The notes under the pieces: generated by a model
Database searches by the model: none
Told to the model about the DNA's origin: nothing
Seen by the model: only the letters and a program-made list of their open reading frames with translations
In this document: positions 1 through 9,342 of the stretch, piece after piece
Layout of the letters: every line of letters starts with the position of its first letter
How positions within the stretch are numbered: the stretch's first letter is position 1
Translations under genes and position numbers: made by a program
NCBI RefSeq assembly: GCF_007362775.1
Contig: NZ_CP041692.1
Coordinates: 3,100,001 to 3,164,000 of the forward strand
Reading direction: 5' to 3'
Source of the DNA: Microlunatus elymi
Lineage (GTDB): Bacteria; Actinomycetota; Actinomycetes; Propionibacteriales; Propionibacteriaceae
Length of the DNA stretch: 64,000 bases

Positions 1-54
1 AACTACGCCTCCGCCGGAAGCGGCGGCGGTGGCAAGGCCAAGAAGAGCGCCTGA
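1..54 (+). CDS. C-terminal end of an unidentified gene (partial)
   Basis: The first 17 codons of the window read in frame to a TGA and give a Gly/Ser/Lys-rich tail (NYASAGSGGGGKAKKSA). A low-complexity basic tail is not enough to name the protein. In mycobacteria the neighbours of fxsA and lnt include rbpA on the opposite strand, so an RbpA-like protein with an extended tail is possible, but that rests only on gene order. A strong terminator follows, which supports this being a real gene end. Confidence 0.55.
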   Translation, partial: NYASAGSGGGGKAKKSA

Positions 55-77
55 GTACCAGGGGTCCCTGGAACCGA

Positions 78-126
78 AGGACGCCGTCACACACCATCAT
101 CCAAGGTGTGGCGGCGTCCTTTTTGT
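78..126 (+). terminator. Rho-independent terminator
   Basis: A long GC-rich hairpin has arms AGGACGCCG and CGGCGTCCT, extended by a second paired block (CACACC/GGTGTG) around a short A/T-rich loop. It is followed directly by TTTTT on the + strand. It lies 24 bases after the stop of the partial gene, and just past the end of the converging fxsA gene. Confidence 0.85.
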
Positions 127-131
127 GTCGG

Positions 132-713
132 TCAAGAGTCGTCGATCTCGCCGCGGATGACGACCGGCTCGTCCGGGTTGCGGCGGCTCGAGTTGCCGTC
201 GGAGGGCTCGTCGACGACCTCGCCCTCGATCACGTCGCCGTAGCCCGGTTCGCCGCGGCGTCGGCCGAAGCCGCCGGGCATGCCGTTGCGGGTGGCGAGA
301 TCGTCCAGGCCGGCCAGTTGGCGGTCGACCAGCCGGCCGAGCAGGGCCTTCGGCAGTCGTCGGGTGAACGGGATCAGGCAGATCAGCGCGATCACGTCGG
401 TGATCATGCCCGGAAAGATCAGGGCGATGCCGCCGGCCACGAACACGGCCGTGTCGAGTGCGTTCGGCAGCGCATCCTCCGACCGCGGCACACCGATGCC
501 GCCCGCCGACGCCTCCTGCAGGGACTGCCAGGCCGTACGCCAACGACGCCGGATCAGCCAGCTGCCGATGATGCCCTCGACGACGACGCCGGCCAGCACC
601 GGCAGCGCGCCGATCTGCTGTCCGAGCAGCACCAGCAGCCAGATCTCCACGATCGGCAGCACCACGAACAGCAGCAGTCCGATCGCGAGCCTTCGTCGTC
701 CGAGCCGGATCAT
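132..713 (-). CDS. fxsA: FxsA family membrane protein
   Basis: A 193-residue small membrane protein of the FxsA family. Family members are inner-membrane proteins; E. coli FxsA is known for relieving exclusion of phage T7 by the F plasmid, and the wider function is unclear. Residues 5-55 form two close hydrophobic segments (RLAIGLLLFVVLPIVEIWLL and a Gly/Val-rich one). A further pair around residues 85-115 includes IALIFPGMITDVIALICLIPF, which carries the family's characteristic PG-x-x-TD turn. The C-terminal 60 residues are hydrophilic and acidic. The frame is open to 851, but the ATG at 713 is chosen because GGAGG lies 6-7 bases upstream and the earlier sequence belongs to a palindromic repeat. 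Confidence 0.85.
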   Translation of the reverse strand: MIRLGRRRLAIGLLLFVVLPIVEIWLLVLLGQQIGALPVLAGVVVEGIIGSWLIRRRWRTAWQSLQEASAGGIGVPRSEDALPNALDTAVFVAGGIALIFPGMITDVIALICLIPFTRRLPKALLGRLVDRQLAGLDDLATRNGMPGGFGRRRGEPGYGDVIEGEVVDEPSDGNSSRRNPDEPVVIRGEIDDS

Positions 714-768
714 CGCAGAACCTCCACCCCGCCATCCTGCCCGATCAGCCAAAACCGCGTACTCACAA

Positions 769-827
769 ACTTGCGTAACGACGGTGCAGGATTCCTCGCC
801 GAGAATCTGCACCTTCGTCACGCAAGT
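769..827. repeat. 59-bp imperfect palindromic repeat, copy 1
   Basis: The two ends are inverted copies: ACTTGCGTAACGACGGTGCA on the left and TGCACCTTCGTCACGCAAGT on the right, with an A/T-rich centre. The same 59-bp architecture, ending in CGTCACGCAAGT, recurs at 18771-18829 and 51002-51060. It lies between lnt and fxsA, 56 bases upstream of the chosen fxsA start, and could form a stable hairpin in RNA or DNA. Confidence 0.8.
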
Positions 828-916
828 CTGTCCGGGCGCCCGAGCTCGCACTCGGCCTCGGCGCGAGCGGACACTCTGATACCTCCGAACGCGTGGACGA
901 GTTGCTCAGTGAGCGC

Positions 917-2632
917 TCACGCTGACCTTCCTGGCCGACGGCGGCCGCGGATCACGGCGATCACACAACACACCAGTGCACCGGCGGCCAGCCCGCGCTC
1001 CAGCCAGGGCGCGATCCGTACCGCAGGCGTGATCGCATCCCGCAGCGGCATGGTGACCACGGTCGAGTCGGCGGTCCGCTCCTTGGTCTGCCACTCGATC
1101 TGGCCGTCGCGGCCGATGAAGCCGGAGACGCCGTTGGTGGTGGCGACGGCGATCTCGCGCCGGGTCTCCATCGCCCGGGCCCGGGTGATCGCGAACTGCT
1201 GCGCGACCTGTCCGGTGCCGGTGTACGTGGCGTTGTTGCTCTGCACCATGAACAGCTGCGCGCCGGAGGTGATCACGGAGTAGATGGTGTCGTCGTAGGC
1301 CAGTTCGAAACAGATGGCGTCGCCGACGGTGACCTTCTGCTCCGGCCCGCCGCCCAGACTCAACGGCACCGTCAGCGCGCCCGGCTTGGTGCCGGGCACC
1401 GACTGGGCGCCGACCAGCTTCAAGATCGGGAACAGCGGCAGCAGTTGATCACGGAACGGGATCCATTCGCCGAACGGGACCAGGTTGCGCTTGTCGTAGC
1501 GGGCGATGATGCCGCGCTGGGGATCCCACCACAGGCCGGTGGTCTGCCGCTCGTCCGGGCCCGGCCCGTTCATCACCGCACCGACGAAGATCGGCACTCC
1601 GGCCCGGTCGACCGCGGACTGCACTTGATCGTGGGTGATCACGTCGGCGGTCGGGTCGATGTCGGTGGAGTTCTCCGGCCAGAGAATGAAGTCCGGCTTG
1701 GGATACTTGCCCGCGTCCACCTCGTCCATCAGGTGGTCGGTCTGTTTGACGTGGTTCGCGGTGACTGTACGCATCCGGCCGAGTGCGTCGATCCCCTTGC
1801 CCGGCACGTTGCCCTGCACGATGCCGACATAGGCCGTCTTCCCGATGCCGTCGGCCGGGTCGGGATTCCAACCACGTAAGGCCATACCGGCGCCCATCAA
1901 GATCAACCAGACCGCCAGTACCGGCACCAGGGCACGCGTCAGAACCACCCGGGTGAGCAGACCCGCAGAACGCCGCGAGCCGATGATCATGATCACCAGC
2001 CAGGCCAGACATTGGGCGAGCAACGCGACCACGAAGGACAACCCGGCGGTGCCGATGAACGGCAGCAGCCCGGCCAGCGGCGTGTTCACCGCGGTGTAGG
2101 CGGCCCGGGTCCAGCCGAAGCCGCCGAACGGGTAGCGAGAGTAGACGAATTCGATCCCGGTCCAGGCCGCGGCCGCCATCACCGGCCAGTAACGCAGTCG
2201 GCCGACCAGCGAGATCGCGATCCCACCGAAGCCGAAGAACAACGCCTCGAAGCCGATCAGCCCGACCACCCCGAGGTAGGCGACGGCGCCACCGCCGACG
2301 ATCACCCGGACCCAGCCGATCGCGACCAGCAGCATCGCCAGCCCGAAGAAGTAGCCGACCGCGAAACCGCGTCGGGGCCGGGTGCCGTGCGCGGCGACCG
2401 TCAGCCCGGCGATGCCGAGAAAGACCAGCGGCCACAGCGCGTACGGCTGGAAGGCGAAGCCCATCGCCAGCCCGGACAACACCGCCAGCAACAGCCGCAA
2501 CGGCATCGGCATCGCGACGGTGCCGGTGCGTTTGCCGGTCGGCCGGGTGCTGGTCGACACATCGCCGGCGTCAGCACAGACGCGCGGAGTGTCGGCGCCG
2601 CCGGTGGCGGCGAGGGCATCGCGGTTCAGCAC
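917..2632 (-). CDS. lnt: Apolipoprotein N-acyltransferase
   Basis: Predicted to N-acylate the lipid-modified cysteine of lipoproteins at the outer face of the membrane. The N-terminal half (about residues 40-250) has at least six hydrophobic segments. It is followed by a nitrilase-fold domain carrying the expected triad: Glu in ILWPENSTD, Lys in YDKRNLVPFGEW and Cys in DAICFELAYDD. One more hydrophobic segment and a basic tail close the protein. The mycobacterial enzyme is fused or paired with the dolichol-mannose synthase Ppm1; no such domain is present here. The GTG at 2632 (571 residues) has an AGGTAG upstream; an ATG at 2512 (531 residues) is the alternative. It lies 20 bases downstream of narI but is functionally unrelated. 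Confidence 0.88.
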   Translation of the reverse strand: MLNRDALAATGGADTPRVCADAGDVSTSTRPTGKRTGTVAMPMPLRLLLAVLSGLAMGFAFQPYALWPLVFLGIAGLTVAAHGTRPRRGFAVGYFFGLAMLLVAIGWVRVIVGGGAVAYLGVVGLIGFEALFFGFGGIAISLVGRLRYWPVMAAAAWTGIEFVYSRYPFGGFGWTRAAYTAVNTPLAGLLPFIGTAGLSFVVALLAQCLAWLVIMIIGSRRSAGLLTRVVLTRALVPVLAVWLILMGAGMALRGWNPDPADGIGKTAYVGIVQGNVPGKGIDALGRMRTVTANHVKQTDHLMDEVDAGKYPKPDFILWPENSTDIDPTADVITHDQVQSAVDRAGVPIFVGAVMNGPGPDERQTTGLWWDPQRGIIARYDKRNLVPFGEWIPFRDQLLPLFPILKLVGAQSVPGTKPGALTVPLSLGGGPEQKVTVGDAICFELAYDDTIYSVITSGAQLFMVQSNNATYTGTGQVAQQFAITRARAMETRREIAVATTNGVSGFIGRDGQIEWQTKERTADSTVVTMPLRDAITPAVRIAPWLERGLAAGALVCCVIAVIRGRRRPGRSA

Positions 2633-2652
2633 GGCGGCGAGCCTACCTGCGC

Positions 2653-3402
2653 TCAGAATCGCTGCCCGATGCGGCGCCAGCGGCGGCCGCTGGTGCCGGG
2701 CTCGTTCGGGCCGGACGCCACCTTGCTGCGGAAGACGATGTACGGCCGGACCAGGTAACGCAGCGGGTAGCTGAAGGCGTGCACCAACCGAGTGAACGGC
2801 CAGACGATCCAGACCGACCAGGCGGCGGTGGCGTGGATCTTGTAGACCAGCGGCGCGGTGATCATCACCTCCGGCCGCGGATGCCCGGTGAACAGGCCGC
2901 GGAACCAGACGCCGACGGTGTCGCGGTAGTCGTAGTTCAGGCCGAACAGGTTCCAGATCGTCGGCACGGTGCCGGTGATCACGATCACCAGGATCAGGAT
3001 CAGCGCGAACCAGTCGACCGGCGAGGTGGTGGCCCGGACGCGCGGGATGAAGACCCGCCGGAAGGCCAGGAACGCGATCCCGGCGATCACCAGCACCGCA
3101 GCCACGGTGCCGGCGACGGTGGCGAAGATGTGGTAGGCGTGATCGGGGATGCCGAGGAAGTTCGTCACCGCCGCCGGGATCAGGATGCCCAGGATGTGCC
3201 CGCCGATCGCGGCGAAGGTCGCGTAGTGGAACAGCGGCGCGCCCCACTTGAGGAACTTGCGTTCCTGCAGCTGGGTGGAGCGGCTGGTCCAGCCGTACTG
3301 GTCGTAGCGCCAGCGCCAGATCGTCCCGATGACGAACACGCCGAAGGCGAAGTACGGGATGGCCACCCACCAGAAGATCTGGAACGCGTTGGCGGTCTTC
3401 AT
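2653..3402 (-). CDS. narI: Respiratory nitrate reductase, gamma (cytochrome b) subunit
   Basis: A 249-residue di-heme b-type membrane subunit that passes electrons from menaquinol to NarH. It shows five hydrophobic helices and starts with the family pattern of a first helix followed by the YDQYGWTSRSTQLQERKFLKWG loop. Candidate heme-ligating histidines lie in FHYATFAAIGGHILG and in the later helices. Length matches the family (about 225-260). It is the last gene of narGHJI and its ATG overlaps the narJ stop by 4 bases, so the two are translationally coupled. Confidence 0.95.
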   Translation of the reverse strand: MKTANAFQIFWWVAIPYFAFGVFVIGTIWRWRYDQYGWTSRSTQLQERKFLKWGAPLFHYATFAAIGGHILGILIPAAVTNFLGIPDHAYHIFATVAGTVAAVLVIAGIAFLAFRRVFIPRVRATTSPVDWFALILILVIVITGTVPTIWNLFGLNYDYRDTVGVWFRGLFTGHPRPEVMITAPLVYKIHATAAWSVWIVWPFTRLVHAFSYPLRYLVRPYIVFRSKVASGPNEPGTSGRRWRRIGQRF

Positions 3403-4016
3403 GAACCCATCCCCATGTACTCGGGTGGCGCGAACGGCTCCAGCCCGACCTCCTCGTCCGGCGGTCCCTTCTCCCAGTGCAGCTTGACCAGGCCGAGGTC
3501 GCGCCGGCCCAGCCGCGGCAGCAGGGCGCAGACCGCGTCCACCACCCCGGCGTACGGGGTGTTCGCCTCGTGCAGTGCCTTGCGCAGCAACTCCAGGTCG
3601 GCCCGGTGGCTGCGCAGCAGGTCCTCACCGCGTGGTGACAGTGAGGCGAACTCCAGCACCAGCGGCAGATAGTCCGGCAGCTCGTCGTCGGTCGGGTCGA
3701 ACGCGGCGACCCGGTAGGCGGTCTTGAAGCTCAGCATCGCCATCCCGCGTCTGCGGGTGTCGCCGAAGCGGTAGTAGGTCAGATACAGGGCGCACCGGCG
3801 ATGCAGATCGAAGGTCTCGACGTAGTGTTCGGCCACCTCGGCGGGCGGAGTTTTCCCAAGCCAGTCAAGGAATCCGGCCATCGCGTCCCGGCTCTGGTGC
3901 GGCCGGACCGTGGCCACTGCGGCGACCAGGGTGTCCAGTCCGGCGAAGATCGGCGCGGTCGGATACTGCAGCAGCACCGACGCCAACTTGTACGGGCTGA
4001 CCTCCGGCCTGGTCAT
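3399..4016 (-). CDS. narJ: Nitrate reductase molybdenum cofactor assembly chaperone
   Basis: A 205-residue helical protein of the TorD/NarJ chaperone family. It binds the NarG N-terminus and allows insertion of the molybdenum cofactor before NarGH docks on NarI; it is not part of the final enzyme. The family is supported by the length, the N-terminal LLQYPT segment, the central YVETFDLHRRCALYLTYY stretch (typical YVDTFD...LHLTYY in NarJ) and the position between narH and narI. It overlaps narH and narI by 4 bases each. Confidence 0.93.
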   Translation of the reverse strand: MTRPEVSPYKLASVLLQYPTAPIFAGLDTLVAAVATVRPHQSRDAMAGFLDWLGKTPPAEVAEHYVETFDLHRRCALYLTYYRFGDTRRRGMAMLSFKTAYRVAAFDPTDDELPDYLPLVLEFASLSPRGEDLLRSHRADLELLRKALHEANTPYAGVVDAVCALLPRLGRRDLGLVKLHWEKGPPDEEVGLEPFAPPEYMGMGS

Positions 4017-5641
4017 CGGGCACCTCCCTCGGGAAACAGATGCGGCGAGGTGCTGGCCCCGTCCCAGCCGAGCAGGTTGAAGTGCTGGCGGCCGTCGTCG
4101 GCGGTGAACGTGTGAGCCTCGGGGTTCCGCGGCCCGAACTCGTCCAGCCCCCCGCTACCCATCCCGGCGCCACCCATCCCCGGCCCGCCCTCGGTGTCCA
4201 AGCTGCAGAACATCTGCTCGTGCTGACTCTGCAACCGGCCGGCGTCCTCGGCGTGCGCCTTCGGCACCACGTACCGGTCGTCGTACTTGGCGATGGCCAG
4301 CAGCCGGTAGAGGTCGTCGAGTTCGGCAGGGCTGGTGTCGACCGCCTTGCCCAGCTCCTCGTTGGGTTCCAGCCCGAGCTGGGAGGCGCGCATGGTGGCC
4401 CGGATCGCGGCCAGTTTGCGCAGCACCCGGCGGACCGGTTCGACATCGCCGGCGGTGAACAGGTTGGCCAGGTATTCGATCGGGATCCGCAGCGAGTCGA
4501 TGGTGGCGAACACCTTGTCCGGGTCGGCCTCGTCGTAGCCGGCGGCGTGCACGATGTCGGCCACCGGCGACAGCGGCGGGATGTACCACACCATCGGCAT
4601 CGTCCGGTACTCCGGATGCAGCGGCAGCGCGACCTTGTGTTTCTTGGCCAGCGCGTAGGTCGGCGACCGGCGGGCCGCCTCGATCCAGTCCGCCGGGATG
4701 CCCTGCCGGAGCGCCTCGGCCTGCACCTGCGGATCCTCCGGATCCAGCATCACCGACAACTGGGCCTCGTACAGACCCTGCGGGTCCTCGGTCGCCGCGG
4801 CCGGCAACACGTTGTCAGCGTCGTACAAGATCAAACCGAGATAGCGCAGCCGGCCGACGCAGGTCTCGGAGCAGACGGTCGGCTGGCCGACCTCGATCCG
4901 GGGCGCGCACAGCGTGCACTTCTCCGCCTTGCCGGTGCGGTGGTTGAAGTAGACCTTCTTGTACGGGCAGCCGGAGACGCAGAATCGCCAACCCCGGCAG
5001 CGATCCTGATCGACCAGCACGATGCCGTCCTCCTCGCGCTTGTAGAGCGCGCCGGACGGGCAGGACGCGACGCAGGACGGGTTCAGGCAGTGCTCGCAGA
5101 TCCGCGGCAGGTAGAACATGAACGCCTGCTCGAACTCCATCTGCACGTGCTGTTCGAGGTTGGTCAGGTTCGGATCCCGCATCGCGTGCTCGGTGGCCCC
5201 GGCAAGATCATCTTCCCAGTTGCCGCCCCACTGCATGGTCATGTCCTTGCCGGACAGCGCGGAAGCGGAGTGGGCGCTGGGATTGCGGGTGCCCAGCGGA
5301 GCCTCGATCAACTTCTGATAGTTGTACGTCCACGGCTCGCCGTAGTCGTCGATCGACGGCAGGTCCGGGTTGTAGAAGATCTGCAGCAGCTTCTTCAACC
5401 GGCCGCCGGCCTTGAGCTGCAGCCGGCCCTTCTTGTCCAGCGTCCAGCCGCCGTGCCACTGCTCCTGGTCCTCGTACCGCTTCGGGTAGCCGATGCCGGG
5501 CTTGGTCTCAACGTTGTTGAAGTAGATGTATTCGGTGCCGGCCCGGTTCGTCCAGACCTGCTTGCAGGTGACCGTGCAGGTGTGGCAGCCGATGCACTTG
5601 TCCAGGTTCATCACCATCGACATCTGTGCCTTGACCCGCAT
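4013..5641 (-). CDS. narH: Respiratory nitrate reductase, beta (iron-sulfur) subunit
   Basis: A 542-residue electron-transfer subunit on the cytoplasmic face. Cysteine motifs are all visible: CIGCHTCTVTC near residues 16-26, CEHCLNPSCVASC around 183-195, CRGWRFCVSGC around 216-226 and CTLC...CSETC around 243-263. The Trp in CRGWRFC replaces a cysteine, as in other NarH proteins, where it gives the one 3Fe-4S cluster. The start is the ATG that overlaps the narG stop by one base (TGATG); MRVKAQMSMVMNLDKC is the standard NarH N-terminus. Confidence 0.96.
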   Translation of the reverse strand: MRVKAQMSMVMNLDKCIGCHTCTVTCKQVWTNRAGTEYIYFNNVETKPGIGYPKRYEDQEQWHGGWTLDKKGRLQLKAGGRLKKLLQIFYNPDLPSIDDYGEPWTYNYQKLIEAPLGTRNPSAHSASALSGKDMTMQWGGNWEDDLAGATEHAMRDPNLTNLEQHVQMEFEQAFMFYLPRICEHCLNPSCVASCPSGALYKREEDGIVLVDQDRCRGWRFCVSGCPYKKVYFNHRTGKAEKCTLCAPRIEVGQPTVCSETCVGRLRYLGLILYDADNVLPAAATEDPQGLYEAQLSVMLDPEDPQVQAEALRQGIPADWIEAARRSPTYALAKKHKVALPLHPEYRTMPMVWYIPPLSPVADIVHAAGYDEADPDKVFATIDSLRIPIEYLANLFTAGDVEPVRRVLRKLAAIRATMRASQLGLEPNEELGKAVDTSPAELDDLYRLLAIAKYDDRYVVPKAHAEDAGRLQSQHEQMFCSLDTEGGPGMGGAGMGSGGLDEFGPRNPEAHTFTADDGRQHFNLLGWDGASTSPHLFPEGGAR

Positions 5642-8600
5642 CAGAACTCCACCTCCTGGGAGCGGCGGCGGATCACGGTGATCTCGTCGCGTTGGTTTCC
5701 GGTCGGGCCGTAGTAGTTGAACCCCCAGGAGAACTGGGCGTAGCCGCCGATGGCGTGGGTCGGTTTGATCACCAGTCGGGTCAGCGAGTTGTCGCCGCCG
5801 CCGTGCCAGCCGGAGATCTCCGACTTCGGCGTCATCAGGTGCCGGTCCTTGGCGTGATACATGAACACCGTTCCCTCCGGCATCCGGTGGCTGACCACCG
5901 CCCGGCAGGCCACCACCCCGTTGCGGTTGAACGCCTCGATCCAGTCGTTGTCGCCGACCCCGATCTTGGCCGCGTCCTGCGGACTCATCCAGATCACCGG
6001 ACCGCCCCGGAACAGCCGCAGCATGTGCAGGTTGTCCTGGTACTCCGAGTGGATCGACCACTTCGAGTGCGGGGTCAGGTAGCGGACCGTCACCTCCGGC
6101 CGGCCGGCGTCGCCGACACCCTGGTCGCCGTAGAACCGCAGGTAGTCCAGCGGCGGCCGGTAGGCCGGAAGCGCCTCGCCGAACTCGGCCATCCACTCGT
6201 GATCGAGGTAGAAGTGCATCCGCCCAGTCAGCGTGTGCCACGGCTTGAGCCGTTCGGTGTTGACCACGAACGGGGCGTAGCGGCGGCCGCCGGTCTCGCT
6301 GCCCGACCACTCCGGCGAGGTGATCACCGCCCGCGGCTGCACCTGTGTGTCGGCGAAGCTGATCTGATCGGCCTCACGCTCCTCGGCCAGGTCGGCCAGC
6401 CGCATCCCGGTCTGCCGCTCCAACTCCCGCCAGCCCTGGACCGCGACCTGGCCGTTGGTGGTGCCAGACAACGCCAGCAGAGCTTCGGCCAGGTGCACGT
6501 CGCGGGTCAGCGCGGGCCGGCCGTCTGCGATGCCGCCGCGGATCCGACCGTTCTTGCGGCCCAGGTAGTCCAGTGCCCCGTCCGGATGCACGGTGATGCC
6601 CTTGACCGTGGTTCCCAGCGTGTCCAGCAGCGGTCCGACCGCGGCCATCTTGGCCGCGACCGCGGTGTAGTCACGCTCGATCACGGTCAGCTTGGGCATG
6701 GTGACACCCGGCACCGGTTCGCAGTCGCCGCGTCGGAAGTCCTGCATCCGCCCGCCCGGATGTCTGGCCTCGTCCGGGCTGTCGTGCATCAGCGGGGTGG
6801 CGACCACGTCGGTCCGGGTGCCCAGATGCCGGGCCGCCTGCCGGGAGAACTCCTCGCCGATCGCCGTGAACGTGTCGAAGTCGGTCCTGGCCTCCCACGG
6901 CGGCGCGATCGCCGGGTTGAACGAATGCACGAACGGGTGCATGTCGGTCGTGGAGATGTCGTGCTTCTCGTACCAGGTCGCGGCCGGCAGCACGATGTCG
7001 GCGTGGGTGCAGGAACTGGTCATACGAAAGTCGAGGGTGGTGACCAGGTCGAGCTTTCCGCGAGGCGCCTCCTCGTGCCAGGTCAGCTCCTGTGGCCGGA
7101 GTTCGGGCAGGGTCTCCTCGGCGCGGACCGCGTCCTCGATGCCGAGGAAATGCCGCATGAAGTACTCCATCCCCTTGCCGGAGGAGCCGAGCAGATTGGC
7201 CCGCCAGACCGTCATCACCCGGGGGAAGTTGGCCGGGTCGTCGGGATCCTCGTCGGCGAACCGGAGCCGGCCCGCCGTGAGTTCGTCGACGATGTGGTCG
7301 GCCACCGGCCTTCCTGCCGCCTTGGCCTCGTCGGCCAGGTCGAGCGGGTTGCGGTTGAACGCCGGATGCGACGGGGTCCAACCCATCCGCGCGGCCTGGA
7401 CCAGGCAGTCGGCGAACGCCCGGCCGGTGAACAGCCCGGTGCCGAGCGGACTGGTCAGCTCGTCGGCCCGGAACTTCTCGTACCGCCACTGGTCGGTGTG
7501 CAGGTAGAAGAAGGAGGTTCCGGTCATGTGCCGCGGCGGCCGCTGCCAGTCCAGCCCGAACGCCATGTTCTGGAATCCGGTCAGCGGGCGGACCTTCTCC
7601 TGGCCGACGTAGTGGGCCCAGCCGCCGCCGTTGACGCCCTCGCAGCCGCACAGCATCAGCAGCGTGAAGAAGGTCCGGTAGATCTGGTCGGAGTGATACC
7701 AGTGGTTGGTGCCGGCGCCCATCGCGATCATCGACCGGCCACCCGACAGCTCGGCGTTGCGGGCGAACTCCCGGGCCACCCGGGTCGCGGCTCCGGCCGG
7801 CACCGAGGTGATCCGCTCCTGCCAGGCCGGGGTGTAGGGCTGCGGGTCGTCGTAACCGGTCGGCCAGTCGCCCGGCAGTCCGTCCCGGCCGACCGCGTAC
7901 TGGGCCATCAGCAGGTCGAAGACGGTGGTGACCAGCCGATCGCCGATCCGCCTGACCGGGACGCCGCGGCGGATCGCGTCGCCGCCCTGGGTCGGGCCGA
8001 CGTCGAAGCGGGGCAGGTCGACGGTGACGGACTCGTCGTGACCGTCGTACAGGCTCAGTCTCGGGCGGAGCTGCTCCAGGTCGAGGTTCCACCGGCCCCG
8101 GCCGGACTCGGTGTAGCGGAAGCCGAGCGACCCGTTCGGGACTCTCGGCTCACCGGCCTGGTCGAGCACGACGGTCTTGCTCGCCGCGCCCTCGGCTTGT
8201 GCAACGGAGCCGCCGAGATCCGCGGCGGTGAGGAAGTGATCGGGGAGGTAGCTGTCGCCGTGTTCGCGCAGCGTGACCAGGAACGGCAGGTCGGTGTACT
8301 TGGTGACGTAGTCGGTGAAGTAGTCCACCTGCCGGTCGCGGAAGAACTCGGTCAAGATCACGTGCCCCATCGCCATCGCCAGCGCACCGTCGGTGCCGGG
8401 CGCGCACGGCAGCCAGTCGTCGGCGAACTTGGTGTGGTCGGAGTAGTCCGGGCTGACCACCACGACCTTCTGCCCCTTGTAGCGGGCCTCGGTCATGAAA
8501 TGGGCGTCCGGGGTCCGGGTGATCGGCAGGTTGGTGCCCCACAACATCAGGTACGACGAATTCCACCAGTCACCCGACTCGGGCACGTCGGTCTGATCGC

Positions 8601-9342
8601 CGAACACCTGCGGCGAGGCCGGCGGCAGGTCGGCGTACCAGTCGTAGAAGGACAAGATGGTGGCACCGATCATGGACAGGAACCGGGTGCCGGCCGAGTA
8701 GGACACCTGCGACATCGCCGGGATCGGTGAGAAACCGACCACCCGGTCCGGGCCGAAGTCGCGGATGGTGGCCACGTGCGCGGCGGCGATCAGCTCGACC
8801 ACCTCCGGCCAGGTGGCGCGGACGAAGCCGCCCTTGCCGCGGAAATCCTTGTAGCGCTTGGCTTTCTCCGGATTTCGGCTGATCTCGATCCAGGCGTCCA
8901 CCGGGTCTTCGCCGGCGCTGCGCGCCGCTCGCCACAGCTCCAGCAAGGGTGCCCGGACGTACGGATAGCGGACCCTCGACGGCGAGTAGGTGTACCAGGA
9001 AAAGGAGGCGCCGCGCGGGCAGCCGCGTGGCTCGTACTCCGGGGAATCGGGGCCCACCGACGGGTAGTCGGTCTGCTGGGTCTCCCAGGTGATGATGCCG
9101 TCCTTGACGTACACCTTCCACGAGCAGGAGCCGGTGCAGTTCACCCCGTGGGTGGAGCGGACCTCCTTGTCGTGCCGCCACCGCTCGTGCCAGAACTCCT
9201 CGGCGTCGCGTCCGCCGATCCGATGGACCTCCCGGAAATCCTTGGTCGCCTTGCCCGGGGCGAAGAACTGTGCGGTCCGCAACAGCTTCTCGATCGGTTC
9301 GCCGCCGGGCAGCAGGGGTGCCAGCAGGTCCTTGTCGGTCAC
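5641..9342 (-). CDS. narG: Respiratory nitrate reductase, alpha (molybdenum) subunit
   Basis: A 1,233-residue catalytic subunit reducing nitrate to nitrite with a bis-MGD molybdenum centre and one Fe-S cluster. The N-terminal cluster motif of membrane-bound nitrate reductases is seen as HGVNCTGSC followed by EPRGCPRG, with His as the unusual ligand. The Mo-ligating Asp is expected in WYADLPPAS. Length fits NarG (about 1,220-1,250). The frame opens at 9405, but the GTG at 9342 is preferred: it has GGAG 8 bases upstream and gives the usual short leader. No twin-arginine signal is seen, as expected for a cytoplasm-facing NarG. First gene of narGHJI; the region upstream is shared with a divergent usp gene. 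Confidence 0.95.
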   Translation of the reverse strand: MTDKDLLAPLLPGGEPIEKLLRTAQFFAPGKATKDFREVHRIGGRDAEEFWHERWRHDKEVRSTHGVNCTGSCSWKVYVKDGIITWETQQTDYPSVGPDSPEYEPRGCPRGASFSWYTYSPSRVRYPYVRAPLLELWRAARSAGEDPVDAWIEISRNPEKAKRYKDFRGKGGFVRATWPEVVELIAAAHVATIRDFGPDRVVGFSPIPAMSQVSYSAGTRFLSMIGATILSFYDWYADLPPASPQVFGDQTDVPESGDWWNSSYLMLWGTNLPITRTPDAHFMTEARYKGQKVVVVSPDYSDHTKFADDWLPCAPGTDGALAMAMGHVILTEFFRDRQVDYFTDYVTKYTDLPFLVTLREHGDSYLPDHFLTAADLGGSVAQAEGAASKTVVLDQAGEPRVPNGSLGFRYTESGRGRWNLDLEQLRPRLSLYDGHDESVTVDLPRFDVGPTQGGDAIRRGVPVRRIGDRLVTTVFDLLMAQYAVGRDGLPGDWPTGYDDPQPYTPAWQERITSVPAGAATRVAREFARNAELSGGRSMIAMGAGTNHWYHSDQIYRTFFTLLMLCGCEGVNGGGWAHYVGQEKVRPLTGFQNMAFGLDWQRPPRHMTGTSFFYLHTDQWRYEKFRADELTSPLGTGLFTGRAFADCLVQAARMGWTPSHPAFNRNPLDLADEAKAAGRPVADHIVDELTAGRLRFADEDPDDPANFPRVMTVWRANLLGSSGKGMEYFMRHFLGIEDAVRAEETLPELRPQELTWHEEAPRGKLDLVTTLDFRMTSSCTHADIVLPAATWYEKHDISTTDMHPFVHSFNPAIAPPWEARTDFDTFTAIGEEFSRQAARHLGTRTDVVATPLMHDSPDEARHPGGRMQDFRRGDCEPVPGVTMPKLTVIERDYTAVAAKMAAVGPLLDTLGTTVKGITVHPDGALDYLGRKNGRIRGGIADGRPALTRDVHLAEALLALSGTTNGQVAVQGWRELERQTGMRLADLAEEREADQISFADTQVQPRAVITSPEWSGSETGGRRYAPFVVNTERLKPWHTLTGRMHFYLDHEWMAEFGEALPAYRPPLDYLRFYGDQGVGDAGRPEVTVRYLTPHSKWSIHSEYQDNLHMLRLFRGGPVIWMSPQDAAKIGVGDNDWIEAFNRNGVVACRAVVSHRMPEGTVFMYHAKDRHLMTPKSEISGWHGGGDNSLTRLVIKPTHAIGGYAQFSWGFNYYGPTGNQRDEITVIRRRSQEVEF

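Noticed and set aside
2633-3628. Extension of the lnt frame upstream through narI and narJ
   Set aside because: This part is a shadow of narI and narJ; the encoded sequence has none of the Lnt features.
5692-8730. A 1,012-residue + strand frame opposite narG
   Set aside because: It is a composition shadow of narG; no motifs and no ribosome site.
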